Below are positions 1-5,908 of a DNA stretch of 9,270 nt, piece after piece. The notes beneath the pieces were generated by a model. It ran no database searches and was not told the origin of the DNA. It worked only from the letters and a program-made list of their open reading frames with translations. Numbering within the stretch: position 1 is the stretch's first letter; every line of letters starts with the position of its first letter. The stretch is taken from the NCBI GenBank assembly GCA_027322565.1, contig DAHVRG010000107.1:1-9270 (forward strand), given 5' to 3'. The stretch comes from Georgenia sp. GTDB taxonomy: Bacteria > Actinomycetota > Actinomycetes > Actinomycetales > Actinomycetaceae. A program made the translations under genes and the position numbers.

Positions 1-164
1 CCGGTGGCCGGGTGGTCGAGGTGCCGATCAGCTTCGTCGAGCGCGCCGAGGGCGTGTCGAAGATGAGCCGCGCGATCATCACCGAGGCGCTGGTCCGGGT
101 GACCGGCTGGGCGCTGGCCCACCGGACACGCCGGCTCGTCGCGCTGCTGCGCGCTCGGCGCTGA
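1..164 (+). CDS. ppm1: Polyprenol monophosphomannose synthase (Ppm1/Dpm1-type glycosyltransferase), C-terminal end only
   Basis: Only the last 53 codons are present (reading frame from base 3, stop TGA at 162-164); the gene begins outside the window. The segment VVEVPISFVERAEGVSKMSR matches the conserved C-terminal part of the GT2 catalytic domain of dolichol/polyprenol-phosphate mannose synthases, where a P-I-x-F-x-x-R-x-x-G-x-S-K-M motif is followed by a helix like IITEALVRVTGWAL. The family transfers mannose from GDP-mannose to a polyprenyl phosphate at the inner membrane face, giving the lipid donor for lipomannan and protein mannosylation. The end is basic (RTRRLVALLRARR), with no fused apolipoprotein acyltransferase domain after the catalytic part. 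The neighbour rbpA supports the call, since the two genes are adjacent in mycobacteria too. Family identity is fairly secure; substrate is inferred. Confidence 0.8.
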   Translation, partial: GGRVVEVPISFVERAEGVSKMSRAIITEALVRVTGWALAHRTRRLVALLRARR

Positions 165-191
165 CGGGCAGCGCACCCGCCGGGCAGAGCA

Positions 192-223
192 CAGGGCCCG
201 CAGGTGGTGACCTGCGGGCCCTG
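192..223. terminator. Bidirectional hairpin terminator between convergent ppm1 and rbpA
   Basis: A perfect 14-bp inverted repeat (arms CAGGGCCCGCAGGT and ACCTGCGGGCCCTG) surrounds a 4-base loop GGTG. It lies 27 bases after the ppm1 stop and 13 bases after the rbpA stop on the other strand, so it can serve both genes. There is no T-run on either side, as is common for actinomycete terminators. Confidence 0.85.
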
Positions 224-236
224 GACGGTGGGTCGC

Positions 237-587
237 TCAGGCGCTGCGCCGACGCAGCTGGCCGCTGCGCAACAACTCCAGACGCTCGGCGAGGAGCTCC
301 TCCAGCTCGGGGATGGTGCGCCGCTCGAGCAGCATGTCCCAGTGGGTCCGCGGCTTCTTCACCGGCTTGGTCGGCTCGGGACGGGTCGCGTCGCGCAGCA
401 GCGCCTCCGCCCCGCAGCGGCACTCCCAGAGCGCCGGCATCTCGGCGTCCGCCGCGAACGGCAGGACGATGGTGTGCCCGTTGGGACACTCGTAGTGGGC
501 CTCGGTCCGCTCGGCGAACTCGACGCCGACCTCACTCTCGAGGCTCTTCGCACCGATCCCGACTCCGCGCAGGGTTCGATCTGCCAT
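237..587 (-). CDS. rbpA: RNA polymerase-binding protein RbpA
   Basis: The 116-residue product starts MADRTLRGVGIGAKS and contains the hallmark KKPRTHWDMLLERR (77-90) followed by the helix IPELEELLAERLELLRS. This is the sigma-interacting region of RbpA, the actinobacterial protein that binds RNA polymerase with the principal sigma factor, stabilises the open complex and modulates rifampicin sensitivity. The middle domain keeps Cys34, His38, Cys56 and Cys58 (HYECPNGH and WECRCG), a likely zinc site as in some Streptomyces RbpA and unlike the metal-free mycobacterial form. Length is normal for the family. The ATG is preceded by GAGGAGAGG at about 5 bases, which fixes the start. A SigR-type promoter lies upstream, in line with the known disulfide-stress control of rbpA in Streptomyces coelicolor. 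It converges with ppm1. Confidence 0.95.
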   Translation of the reverse strand: MADRTLRGVGIGAKSLESEVGVEFAERTEAHYECPNGHTIVLPFAADAEMPALWECRCGAEALLRDATRPEPTKPVKKPRTHWDMLLERRTIPELEELLAERLELLRSGQLRRRSA

Positions 588-610
588 GTCGCCTCTCCTC
601 TCGCCTCTCG

Positions 611-628
611 GGCGCGCTCAGGCGCGCC
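611..628 (-). other. GC-only hairpin in the rbpA leader
   Basis: GGCGCGC and GCGCGCC form a perfect 7-bp stem around a 4-base loop (TCAG on the plus strand). It falls between the predicted transcription start near 646 and the rbpA start codon at 587, ending about 23 bases before the ATG. It could affect leader stability or ribosome access; no role is shown. In DNA this rich in G and C a 7-bp stem can also arise by chance. Confidence 0.4.
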
Positions 629-652
629 GGTGTGCACGCTCTACCTGGTACC

Positions 653-678
653 AACGCACGATGGTGTCGAGTTGTTCC
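653..678 (-). promoter_or_regulatory. SigR/SigH-type (disulfide stress) promoter of rbpA
   Basis: Read on the minus strand, GGAAC (678-674) is followed by an 18-base spacer and GTT (655-653). This matches the sigma-R consensus of Streptomyces (GGAAT-N18-GTT) and the mycobacterial SigH form (GGAAC...GTT), with exact spacing. It would start transcription near 646, giving a leader of about 60 bases. rbpA is an established member of the SigR regulon in S. coelicolor, which raises confidence. Confidence 0.7.
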
Positions 679-700
679 ACGGCCGTGGTGGACGTCCTGT

Positions 701-719
701 GAAGGTTCCGCACACCTTC
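701..719. promoter_or_regulatory. Inverted repeat GAAGGT-N7-ACCTTC, possible operator
   Basis: A perfect 6-bp inverted repeat with a 7-base spacer sits just upstream of the -10 element of the aldo/keto reductase gene, in the rbpA divergent region. Its position over the expected -35 area of the reductase suits a repressor or activator site. A second palindrome, CCACGGCCGTGG (677-688), abuts the rbpA -35 element. No regulator is encoded next to it. Confidence 0.3.
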
Positions 720-726
720 CCGCCGG

Positions 727-732
727 TAGGGT
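727..732 (+). promoter_or_regulatory. -10 element (TAGGGT) of the aldo/keto reductase, leaderless type
   Basis: TAGGGT fits the actinobacterial TANNNT -10 hexamer and ends 6 bases before the GTG at 739, so transcription would begin at or next to the start codon. No Shine-Dalgarno sequence precedes the GTG. No good -35 hexamer is seen. Confidence 0.55.
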
Positions 733-738
733 GCGGGA

Positions 739-1701
739 GTGACCGAGATGACATATCGCCAGCTGGGGGCCAGCGGCCTCGTGGTCTCCACCGCCGGCCT
801 GGGGTGCAACAGCTTCGGGGCGACCTTACCGCCGGACGAGGTCCCGCGCGTGGTGGGGGCCGCACTTGAGGCCGGAATCACCCTGTTCGACACGGCCGAC
901 ACCTACGGCGGGCAGCCCGGGCAGAGCGAGCAGCTGCTCGGGCAGGCGCTGGCCGGTCGTCGCGAGGACGTCGTCATCGCGACGAAGTTCGGGATGGACG
1001 CCCGCGGGCTCAACGGCGAGGACTACGGGGTGCGGGGCTCGCGCCGGTACATCCGCCGGGCCGTCGAGGGCTCGCTGCGGCGGTTGGGCACCGACCACAT
1101 CGACCTCTACCAGCTCCACCGCCCCGATCCCGTGACGCCGTGGGAGGAGACGCTCGAGACGCTCCACGATCTCGTCCGCGAGGGCAAGGTGCGCTACGTC
1201 GGCTGCTCCAACGTCACCGGCTGGCAGCTGGTCGACGCCGACTGGACCGCCCGCACCGCCGGGCTGGCTCCCTTCGTCTCGGTGCAGAACGAGTACTCAC
1301 TGGTCTCGCGGGGCATCGAGGCCGAGGTGGTTCCCGCGGCCGAGCACGTGGGCGCAGGCATCCTGCCGTACTACCCGCTCGCCTCCGGGCTGCTCACCGG
1401 AAAGTACCGGCGTGACCGTCCCGCGCCGCCGGGGAGCCGCCTCGAGCAGCGGCCTGAGCGGCTCGCGGCCGCGGACTTCGACCGGATCGAGGCGCTGGAG
1501 GCGGTGGCCGACCGCGCCGGCGTCCCCCTGCTCACCCTCGCGCTGGGTGGCCTCGCGGCCCAGCCCGCCGTCGGGAGCGTCATCGCCGGGGCACGCACGC
1601 CCGAGCAGGTCCGCGCCAACGTCGCGGCCACCCTCTGGGAGCCGGACGCGGATACGCTCGTGGCGATCGACGACGCGTCACCCGGCCCGGCCGCATCCTG
1701 A
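739..1701 (+). CDS. Aldo/keto reductase family oxidoreductase
   Basis: The 320-residue product is a (beta/alpha)8 barrel NADPH-dependent aldo/keto reductase of the YhdN/Tas/AKR11-like type. The catalytic tetrad is complete: Asp51 and Tyr56 (FDTADTYG), Lys83 (ATKFG) and His127 (QLHRPD). Other family marks are VRYVGCSNVTGWQL (151-164), SVQNEYSL (181-188), PLASGLLTGKY (213-223) and the nucleotide-binding end VGSVIAGARTPEQVRANVAA (278-297). Such cytosolic enzymes reduce aldehydes and ketones; the substrate cannot be read from the sequence. The GTG at 739 is preferred because a -10 element ends 6 bases before it; an ATG at 748 in the same frame is the alternative. The gene stands alone, divergent from rbpA and convergent with the next gene. 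Confidence 0.93.
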   Translation: MTEMTYRQLGASGLVVSTAGLGCNSFGATLPPDEVPRVVGAALEAGITLFDTADTYGGQPGQSEQLLGQALAGRREDVVIATKFGMDARGLNGEDYGVRGSRRYIRRAVEGSLRRLGTDHIDLYQLHRPDPVTPWEETLETLHDLVREGKVRYVGCSNVTGWQLVDADWTARTAGLAPFVSVQNEYSLVSRGIEAEVVPAAEHVGAGILPYYPLASGLLTGKYRRDRPAPPGSRLEQRPERLAAADFDRIEALEAVADRAGVPLLTLALGGLAAQPAVGSVIAGARTPEQVRANVAATLWEPDADTLVAIDDASPGPAAS

Positions 1702-1706
1702 CCCGG

Positions 1707-2690
1707 TCACCGGCCCAGGGTGCCGGCGTCGAGGATGCTCGCCCCGGCCGGACCGACCGCCGCGACTCCCCGTAGCATCACGCCCTCCTGGGCGGCGACG
1801 TCGCGCACGAGATCGCTCCACGCCTCCTCCCGGACGTCGCGGCCCGCCGGTCGGCTGAGCACGACGAGGAGCTCCGTCTCCGGGTCCAGCGCGCGCCCCT
1901 CGTCGGCGACGTCCCGGAGGAGGTCCGCCAGCCCGAGGCGGTCGACCGGCTCGGGCTCCGCGGGGAGCTCCTCGACGGCGCGCGCCTGGCCGCACACCTC
2001 CCCGTCCCGGTCCACCGGTACGAGCCAGACGTGGAACGACGGTACCTGCGCTGTCCGCCGGAGCCGGTGGGCGTAGTCGAGGAGGTCGTGCTCGCTGCGC
2101 ACGCGACCGTGCGGGAGGGCCCGGGCCGCCCGGACTCCGTCCTCCTCCGGTCCCGCGGCGGCGGTCATCCCGCCGGGTACCGGTCCCGCGTGGAGGAGGC
2201 GTGCCCGGTGGGTGCCGACCGACACGACCCCGCGGACCGGCAGCCCGGTGAGGGCGGCGCCCTGGAGCAGCGCCCGGCTCCAGGCGCGGTCCCGCTGTCC
2301 GCGGTCTCCGCCGGCGGGCTGGGCGATCGCGATGACGACGGAGCACCCCGGGGCCAGCTCCTCCAGGCCGCGCGCCGCGTTGCGGAGCAGCGCGTAGGCG
2401 CCGGTCGTCGGCGGCCGTGCGGGCATGTCGAGCAGTTCGGCGCAGTCCTTGGTGGTCCACCCGTCCCGGTCGAGCGCGATGAGCCAGATGGTGAAGAAGT
2501 ACTCGCTGGTGAAGGCACGCGCGAACCCCGCGGCGCAGGTGACGACGTCCTCGTCGGTCCGGACCTGCATCGGCAAGGCGGGCCAGGCGGTGCGGTCCCC
2601 GCCGGGCGGGCCGAACTCGGGCATGCCGTCGCGGACGGCCCGGCCCCACGCGTCTGTCGTGGGTGCCTCTACGGTGTCGTCGGTGGTCAT
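1707..2690 (-). CDS. Unrecognised two-repeat protein (327 residues)
   Basis: I do not recognise this family. The clear property is internal duplication: residues ~45-169 and ~199-323 align with a shift of 153-154 residues. Paired blocks are FFTIWLIALDRDG (65-77) with SFHVWLVPVDRDG (218-230), CSVVIAIAQPAG (116-127) with TELLVVLSRPAG (272-283), RAWSRALLQGAALTGLPVRG (135-154) with the segment around EAWSDLVRDVAA, and VSVGTHRARLLHAG (156-169) with AAVGPAGASILDAG (310-323). Each unit alternates hydrophobic strands and helices, so an alpha/beta domain is likely. There is no signal peptide or membrane segment, hence probably cytosolic. The ATG at 2690 begins MTTDDTVEAP and lacks a good ribosome site; an in-frame GTG at 2765 is possible but adds a low-complexity Arg/Pro-rich stretch. 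Third codon positions support this strand. Confidence 0.75.
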   Translation of the reverse strand: MTTDDTVEAPTTDAWGRAVRDGMPEFGPPGGDRTAWPALPMQVRTDEDVVTCAAGFARAFTSEYFFTIWLIALDRDGWTTKDCAELLDMPARPPTTGAYALLRNAARGLEELAPGCSVVIAIAQPAGGDRGQRDRAWSRALLQGAALTGLPVRGVVSVGTHRARLLHAGPVPGGMTAAAGPEEDGVRAARALPHGRVRSEHDLLDYAHRLRRTAQVPSFHVWLVPVDRDGEVCGQARAVEELPAEPEPVDRLGLADLLRDVADEGRALDPETELLVVLSRPAGRDVREEAWSDLVRDVAAQEGVMLRGVAAVGPAGASILDAGTLGR

Positions 2691-2770
2691 GCGGCGAGGG
2701 TCGCAGGACCCCGCGGCAGCGGGGCGGCTCCCGACGGGGCGCTGGGGACGGCGCGGTCGCGCCACCTGGC

Positions 2771-2802
2771 TGTGGAGCAGTGTTCACCCGGGGTGCTCCA
2801 CA
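2771..2802. promoter_or_regulatory. 9-bp dyad (TGTGGAGCA / TGCTCCACA) in a divergent spacer
   Basis: Two perfect 9-base inverted arms are separated by 14 bases in the 206-base spacer between the two-repeat protein gene (-) and the SSB-like gene (+). An ACAGGACC octamer also occurs twice nearby (2800-2807 and 2843-2850). The dyad may be a regulator site or an RNA hairpin. I found no TANNNT hexamer at a useful position in the spacer, so the two promoters remain undefined. Confidence 0.4.
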
Positions 2803-2896
2803 GGACCTGTCGGCGCGTCTCGGCGTACCACCGACGGCGGTGACAGGACCGCGGGGGGCCGGGTGGCGGCACGCTCGACGGGGGAGAGGAGATGCC

Positions 2897-3232
2897 ATGG
2901 AGGACCAGCTCGGTCACAACGTCGTCAGCCTCGTCGGTCGCGTCAGTGGGGAGGTCGTCGACCGCGAGCTGCCCAGTGGTGACGGCCTGGCCACCTTTCG
3001 GTTGGTCGTGCCGCGCGAGGAACCGGCGCCGGGGAGGGCACGCGTCGACACGATCGACGTCGCCTGCTGGAGCGGACGCACCCGCCGGGTGGCGGGCCGG
3101 CTGGCGGAGGGGAGCGTCGTCGCCGTCGAGGGGGCACTGCGGCGCAGGTTCTTCGCCACCGGCCCCACCCGCGCCTCCCGCTACGAGGTCGAGGCCACAC
3201 GGGTGCGGCGGCTCCCCGGCACCGGACCCTAG
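2897..3232 (+). CDS. Short single-stranded DNA-binding (SSB-like) protein
   Basis: The 111-residue product is a single OB fold of the bacterial SSB family. Family marks are the first strand HNVVSLVGRVSGEV (7-20), GLATFRLVVPRE (30-41), the central strand TIDVACWSGR (52-61), and GSVVAVEGALRRRFF (72-86), ending with YEVEATRVRRL. It would bind single-stranded DNA without sequence specificity. It lacks the Gly/Pro-rich linker and the acidic tip (DDDIPF-like) through which housekeeping SSB recruits repair and replication partners, and ends at basic RVRRLPGTGP. It is thus a second, accessory SSB. The start is the ATG at 2897, with AGAGGAG (2884-2890) 6 bases upstream; the nearer ATG at 2892 is in another frame. 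Its stop overlaps that of the convergent next gene. Function beyond DNA binding is not shown. Confidence 0.85.
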   Translation: MEDQLGHNVVSLVGRVSGEVVDRELPSGDGLATFRLVVPREEPAPGRARVDTIDVACWSGRTRRVAGRLAEGSVVAVEGALRRRFFATGPTRASRYEVEATRVRRLPGTGP

Positions 3233-3771
3233 AGTCCGGACGGCTGCTCGGCGACGCCGGCCCGGAGGGAGGCGAAGGCGGACCGCGGCCGCCCGTAGGC
3301 GCCGCGGATGCGCTCCACACACTCCTCCGGGGACATCTGTGAGGTGTCGACCTCGACGTCGTAGCGGCGTCCGCGGTGCACGGCGGGGAAGGCGGCGGCC
3401 GCGAACCCCCGGCGCTCCGGCGGGCGGAGCTCCTCGCGGCGCAGGAGCACCTCGAGGGGACAGCGGAGACCGACGAGGAGGACGTCCGGGCCGGCGTAGA
3501 GCTCGTGGTCGAGCTCCGGCCGGAAGTGGTCGACGATGACGTTGTTCCCCGCCCTCGCCACGGCGGCGACCGCGTGGTGGTAGCCCACCTCCATGCGCTC
3601 GAAGCTCGCGTCGTCGAACCCCGGCGGGAGCATGTCGATGAACGCGTCGAGGGGGAGGTGGAGGAAGGGGTCGGGCAGGTGGCGCTGGAGCAGGGACGCT
3701 GTCGTCGTCTTGCCCGACGCGGGGCTGCCGCTGAGCACGATGATCCGACCCACGCCCACGGATTGTGCCAC
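3229..3771 (-). CDS. Chloramphenicol phosphotransferase-like P-loop kinase
   Basis: From the GTG at 3771 the product has 180 residues, close to the 178 of Streptomyces venezuelae chloramphenicol 3-O-phosphotransferase. It shares that family's landmarks: Walker A GSPASGKTT; HLPLDAFIDMLP, where the Asp (42) matches the catalytic base; NVIVDHF, matching IIIDDVF; VGLRCPLEVLLRREE; and YDVEVDTSQMSPEEC, nearly the same as YDVEVDTTHKESIEC. The enzyme would transfer a phosphate from ATP to a hydroxyl of a small molecule in the cytosol; chloramphenicol as substrate is not implied. Start choice is uncertain: GTG codons at 3771, 3759 and 3753 all precede the first strand, and none has a clear ribosome site. 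The first lies 2 bases after the stop of the upstream lipoprotein gene, so translational coupling favours it. It ends by sharing CTAG with the convergent SSB-like gene. It is last in the DrrAB-type operon. Confidence 0.85.
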   Translation of the reverse strand: MAQSVGVGRIIVLSGSPASGKTTTASLLQRHLPDPFLHLPLDAFIDMLPPGFDDASFERMEVGYHHAVAAVARAGNNVIVDHFRPELDHELYAGPDVLLVGLRCPLEVLLRREELRPPERRGFAAAAFPAVHRGRRYDVEVDTSQMSPEECVERIRGAYGRPRSAFASLRAGVAEQPSGL

Positions 3772-3773
3772 CG

Positions 3774-4124
3774 CTACCCGGTGACCCGGACGGCGTCGAT
3801 CTCGCACTGCACCGGGAAGGACTCCGCGCAGGGACCGGCGACCCAGACCTCGACCTCGTCACCCGCTCCGAGCTCGGCGCGGTCACCGCCCAGGCCCGCG
3901 ACATCGGGTCCGCCGCGCTCGAGGCTCATACCCTCGAAGTACGGGTCGGAGGAGCCGTGCAGGACAGCCTCACCCGTCCTGGTCAGGGCGACGACGCCGT
4001 GGACGTCGGGGGCGCGGTCGGGCATCCGTGCCCCGGCGGAGCAGGCCGCCGACGCGATGACGAGGAGGGCCAGGGCGACCCGGAGGCACCGTGTCACGCA
4101 GCCCATCCTGGCATGCCGCCGCAC
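3774..4124 (-). CDS. Small putative lipoprotein with DUF3221-like C-terminus
   Basis: The 116-residue product has a basic start, a hydrophobic segment VALALLVIASAA (16-27) and Cys28, so a lipoprotein signal peptide is likely, although the residue at -3 is Ser rather than the usual Leu/Val. The mature part is small and beta-rich. Its end, VGDEVEVW-type strand followed by GPCAESFPVQ (97-106) and a last strand IDAVRVTG, resembles the GPxxESYPxQ end of DUF3221 (YobA-like) proteins; this is pattern recall and not a search. Cys99 and Cys107 could form a disulfide outside the cell. The GTG at 4124 lies 4 bases after the permease stop and fits coupling; an ATG at 4106 is the alternative. It sits between an ABC exporter and a kinase-like gene in one operon. 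Its role is unknown. Confidence 0.7.
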   Translation of the reverse strand: MRRHARMGCVTRCLRVALALLVIASAACSAGARMPDRAPDVHGVVALTRTGEAVLHGSSDPYFEGMSLERGGPDVAGLGGDRAELGAGDEVEVWVAGPCAESFPVQCEIDAVRVTG

Positions 4125-4128
4125 GCGG

Positions 4129-4923
4129 TCAGCGCCGGCTCGCGCGGCGCCGGAACTGGCGTGCCGACCAGACGACGGCGACGAGCAGGATCCCGGTGAG
4201 CCACGCAGCGGCGAGCAGCGGCGCGCTGCCGGAGTCGGTCCCCATGAGCAGCCCGCGGAGGGTCTCGATCACCGGGGTGATCGGCTGGTGCTCGGCCACG
4301 CCCCGCAGCCAGCGGGGCAGCGTCTGCGCCCCGACGAACGCGGTCGAGACGTACGGGAGGAAGAGGAGGACGAAGCCGTAGCCGTTGGCGGCCTCCGGGC
4401 TGCCGGTGGCGAGCCCGATCGCCGCGAAGAGGTAGGTGATGGTGAGGATGTAGAGCGCGACGACACCCACGGCGAGGAGCCACTCACCCGGCCCGGCCGT
4501 CGGTCGGAAGCCGATGGCGAGGGCCACCGCGATGACGACTGCGGTGGCCACGAGGTTGCGCGCAAGGCTGGCGACGACGTGGCCCGTCACGACGGCCCAG
4601 CTGCGGATGGGCAGTGTCCGGAAGCGGTCCATGAGGCCGGAGGAGGCGTCGTCGGCGACGTCGACGGCGGTCGAGGAGGCGCCGAAGCCGGCGCAGAGCA
4701 GGATGATCCCGGGCACGACGTAGTCGACGTAGTCCCCGGAGGGGTCGATGGCGCCCCCGAAGACGTAGACGAACAGGAGCATGAGGAACACCGGGAGGAG
4801 GACGGCCATGAGCATCGCCTCGACGTTGCGCAGGCTGTGCCGCAGGCTGCGGCCGACGAACACGGTCTCCTCGGTCGCCGGTCGCAGCGGCCGGGCGGGC
4901 GGGGCGGCGGTGACGGTGGTCAT
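4129..4923 (-). CDS. ABC-2 type (DrrB-like) exporter permease
   Basis: The 264-residue product has six predicted membrane segments (about 37-57, 68-86, 109-138, 148-172, 181-198, 234-254) and the marks of DrrB-type permeases: an N-terminal helix ETVFVGRSLRHSLRNVEAM, the cytosolic loop SSGLMDRFRTLPI (94-106) and HQPITPVIETLRGLL (212-226). Such permeases pair with one ATPase to export drugs, antibiotics or lipids across the inner membrane. Its ATG overlaps the ATPase stop as ATGA (4923-4920), typical for tightly coupled ABC subunits. The end is basic (RQFRRRASRR), placing it in the cytosol. The substrate cannot be read from the sequence. Confidence 0.93.
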   Translation of the reverse strand: MTTVTAAPPARPLRPATEETVFVGRSLRHSLRNVEAMLMAVLLPVFLMLLFVYVFGGAIDPSGDYVDYVVPGIILLCAGFGASSTAVDVADDASSGLMDRFRTLPIRSWAVVTGHVVASLARNLVATAVVIAVALAIGFRPTAGPGEWLLAVGVVALYILTITYLFAAIGLATGSPEAANGYGFVLLFLPYVSTAFVGAQTLPRWLRGVAEHQPITPVIETLRGLLMGTDSGSAPLLAAAWLTGILLVAVVWSARQFRRRASRR

Positions 4924-5831
4924 GGGCGGGTCCTTCCGGTGAGGGCGGGCAGCGGGGCGGAGGAGGTGTCCGAGGGCTCGGTGAGGGCGAAGAAGACGTC
5001 GTCGAGGCTGGGCCGGCGCACGACGAGCTCGCCGTCGACCCCGAGCGCGTCGATCGTGTCGAGTGCGCGCCGGAGGCCGGCGGGGGAGCCGTCGGTGGGT
5101 TCGGTGTGCAGCACCTCGCCCCGCGGTCCGTGGATCTCGACGACCTCCTCACCGACGGCGCGCTTGAGCTCACGCGGCGTCCCCTCGGCGACGACGGCCC
5201 CGTCCCGGAGGATCGAGACCCGGTCGGCGAGCTCGTCGGCCTCCTCCAGGTACTGGGTGGTGAGGAGCACCGTGGTGCCGCCCTCGCGCAGCGAGCGGAT
5301 GACCTCCCACAGCTCGCGGCGGCTCGTGGGGTCCAGGCCGGTCGTCGGCTCGTCGAGGAACACCACGGGCACGGCGACGACGAGGCTGAGGGCGAGGTCG
5401 AGCCGCCTGCGCATCCCGCCGGAGTACGTGGAGACCCGGCGTCCGGCGGCGGCGGTGAGCCCGAACCGCGCGATGAGCTCACGCGCCCGCGCGCGGGCCG
5501 CGTCGCGGCGCAGACCGTGCAGCGCCGCCATCATGCGGAGGTTCTCCTCCGCGGTGAGGAGCTCGTCGACGGCCGCTGCCTGGCCGGTGAGCGCGATCCG
5601 TCGCCGTACGGCGACGGCGTCCCGCACCGGATCCGCACCGGCGACCCGGACGTGACCCTCGTCCGGCCGGACGAGGGTGGCGAGGATGCTGACGAGCGTG
5701 GTCTTGCCGGCGCCGTTCGGTCCGAGCAGCGCGTGGATCGTGCCCGGCGCGACGGCGAGGTCCACGCCGTCGAGCACGCTGAGGCGGCCGAAGCTCTTCC
5801 GCACGCCCCGGAGCTCGATGATCGGTTCCAT
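4920..5831 (-). CDS. ABC transporter ATP-binding protein (DrrA family)
   Basis: The 303-residue product has all ATPase motifs: Walker A GPNGAGKTT (37-45), Q-loop Gln84, signature YSGGM (136-140), Walker B VVFLDEP (156-162) and D-loop GLDP. The H-loop position reads TTQYLEEADELADRV with Gln193 in place of His, as in DrrA-type drug exporters. The C-terminal part ends with RRPSLDDVFFALT, the typical DrrA tail. It energises the permease encoded directly downstream. The ATG at 5831 is chosen because GGGAGGAG ends 5 bases upstream; a GTG at 5846 in frame overlaps this ribosome site and is unlikely. It opens a four-gene operon and is divergent from a TetR gene that probably controls it. Confidence 0.95.
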   Translation of the reverse strand: MEPIIELRGVRKSFGRLSVLDGVDLAVAPGTIHALLGPNGAGKTTLVSILATLVRPDEGHVRVAGADPVRDAVAVRRRIALTGQAAAVDELLTAEENLRMMAALHGLRRDAARARARELIARFGLTAAAGRRVSTYSGGMRRRLDLALSLVVAVPVVFLDEPTTGLDPTSRRELWEVIRSLREGGTTVLLTTQYLEEADELADRVSILRDGAVVAEGTPRELKRAVGEEVVEIHGPRGEVLHTEPTDGSPAGLRRALDTIDALGVDGELVVRRPSLDDVFFALTEPSDTSSAPLPALTGRTRP

Positions 5832-5864
5832 GGGGACTCCTCCCACTCGGTGTGTACGCAGTAA

Positions 5865-5894
5865 ACAGTAGACGGCCTAAACTCCGATGTCTAT
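5865..5894 (-). promoter_or_regulatory. Promoter of the DrrAB-type operon
   Basis: On the minus strand TAGACA (5894-5889) and TACTGT (5870-5865) are 18 bases apart, a near-consensus -35/-10 pair. Transcription would begin near 5858, giving a leader of about 27 bases that includes the GGGAGGAG ribosome site. The -35 lies inside the palindrome proposed as the TetR operator. Confidence 0.55.
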
Positions 5895-5899
5895 GCCGT
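5872..5899. promoter_or_regulatory. Imperfect 28-bp palindrome, likely TetR operator
   Basis: The half-sites ACGGCCTAAACTCC and GATGTCTATGCCGT pair at 10 of 14 positions, with a perfect outer block ACGGC/GCCGT. The centre is between 5885 and 5886. It covers the -35 of the operon promoter and the expected -35 region of the TetR gene, so one bound regulator dimer or dimer pair could block both. GTAAACAG also occurs twice, at 5861-5868 and 5898-5905, flanking the palindrome. Confidence 0.5.
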
Positions 5900-5908
5900 A
5901 AACAGAAG

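Noticed and set aside
677..688. Palindrome CCACGGCCGTGG as a separate operator
   Set aside because: Short G/C palindromes are frequent at this base composition. It overlaps the rbpA -35 but has no second copy, so it is only mentioned with the nearby inverted repeat.
1703..1713. CCGGTCACCGG as a terminator between convergent genes
   Set aside because: The arms are 5 bases with a single central base, which cannot form a hairpin loop in RNA.
1678..2898. 406-codon minus-strand open frame and a plus-strand frame at 2031-2843 over the two-repeat protein gene
   Set aside because: Both are low-complexity shadows. The frame at 1707-2690 has internal repeat structure and the better third-position G/C pattern.
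2687..3904. 405-codon minus-strand open frame
   Set aside because: It overlaps the SSB-like gene and the CPT-like gene in the wrong frame, and its product is Pro/Arg-rich with no recognisable domain.
3376..5655. A 759-codon open frame on the plus strand
   Set aside because: It runs antisense to the CPT-like, lipoprotein, permease and ATPase genes, all of which have full family motifs. Its product is Arg/Gly/Glu-rich low complexity, as expected from the opposite strand of GC-rich genes.
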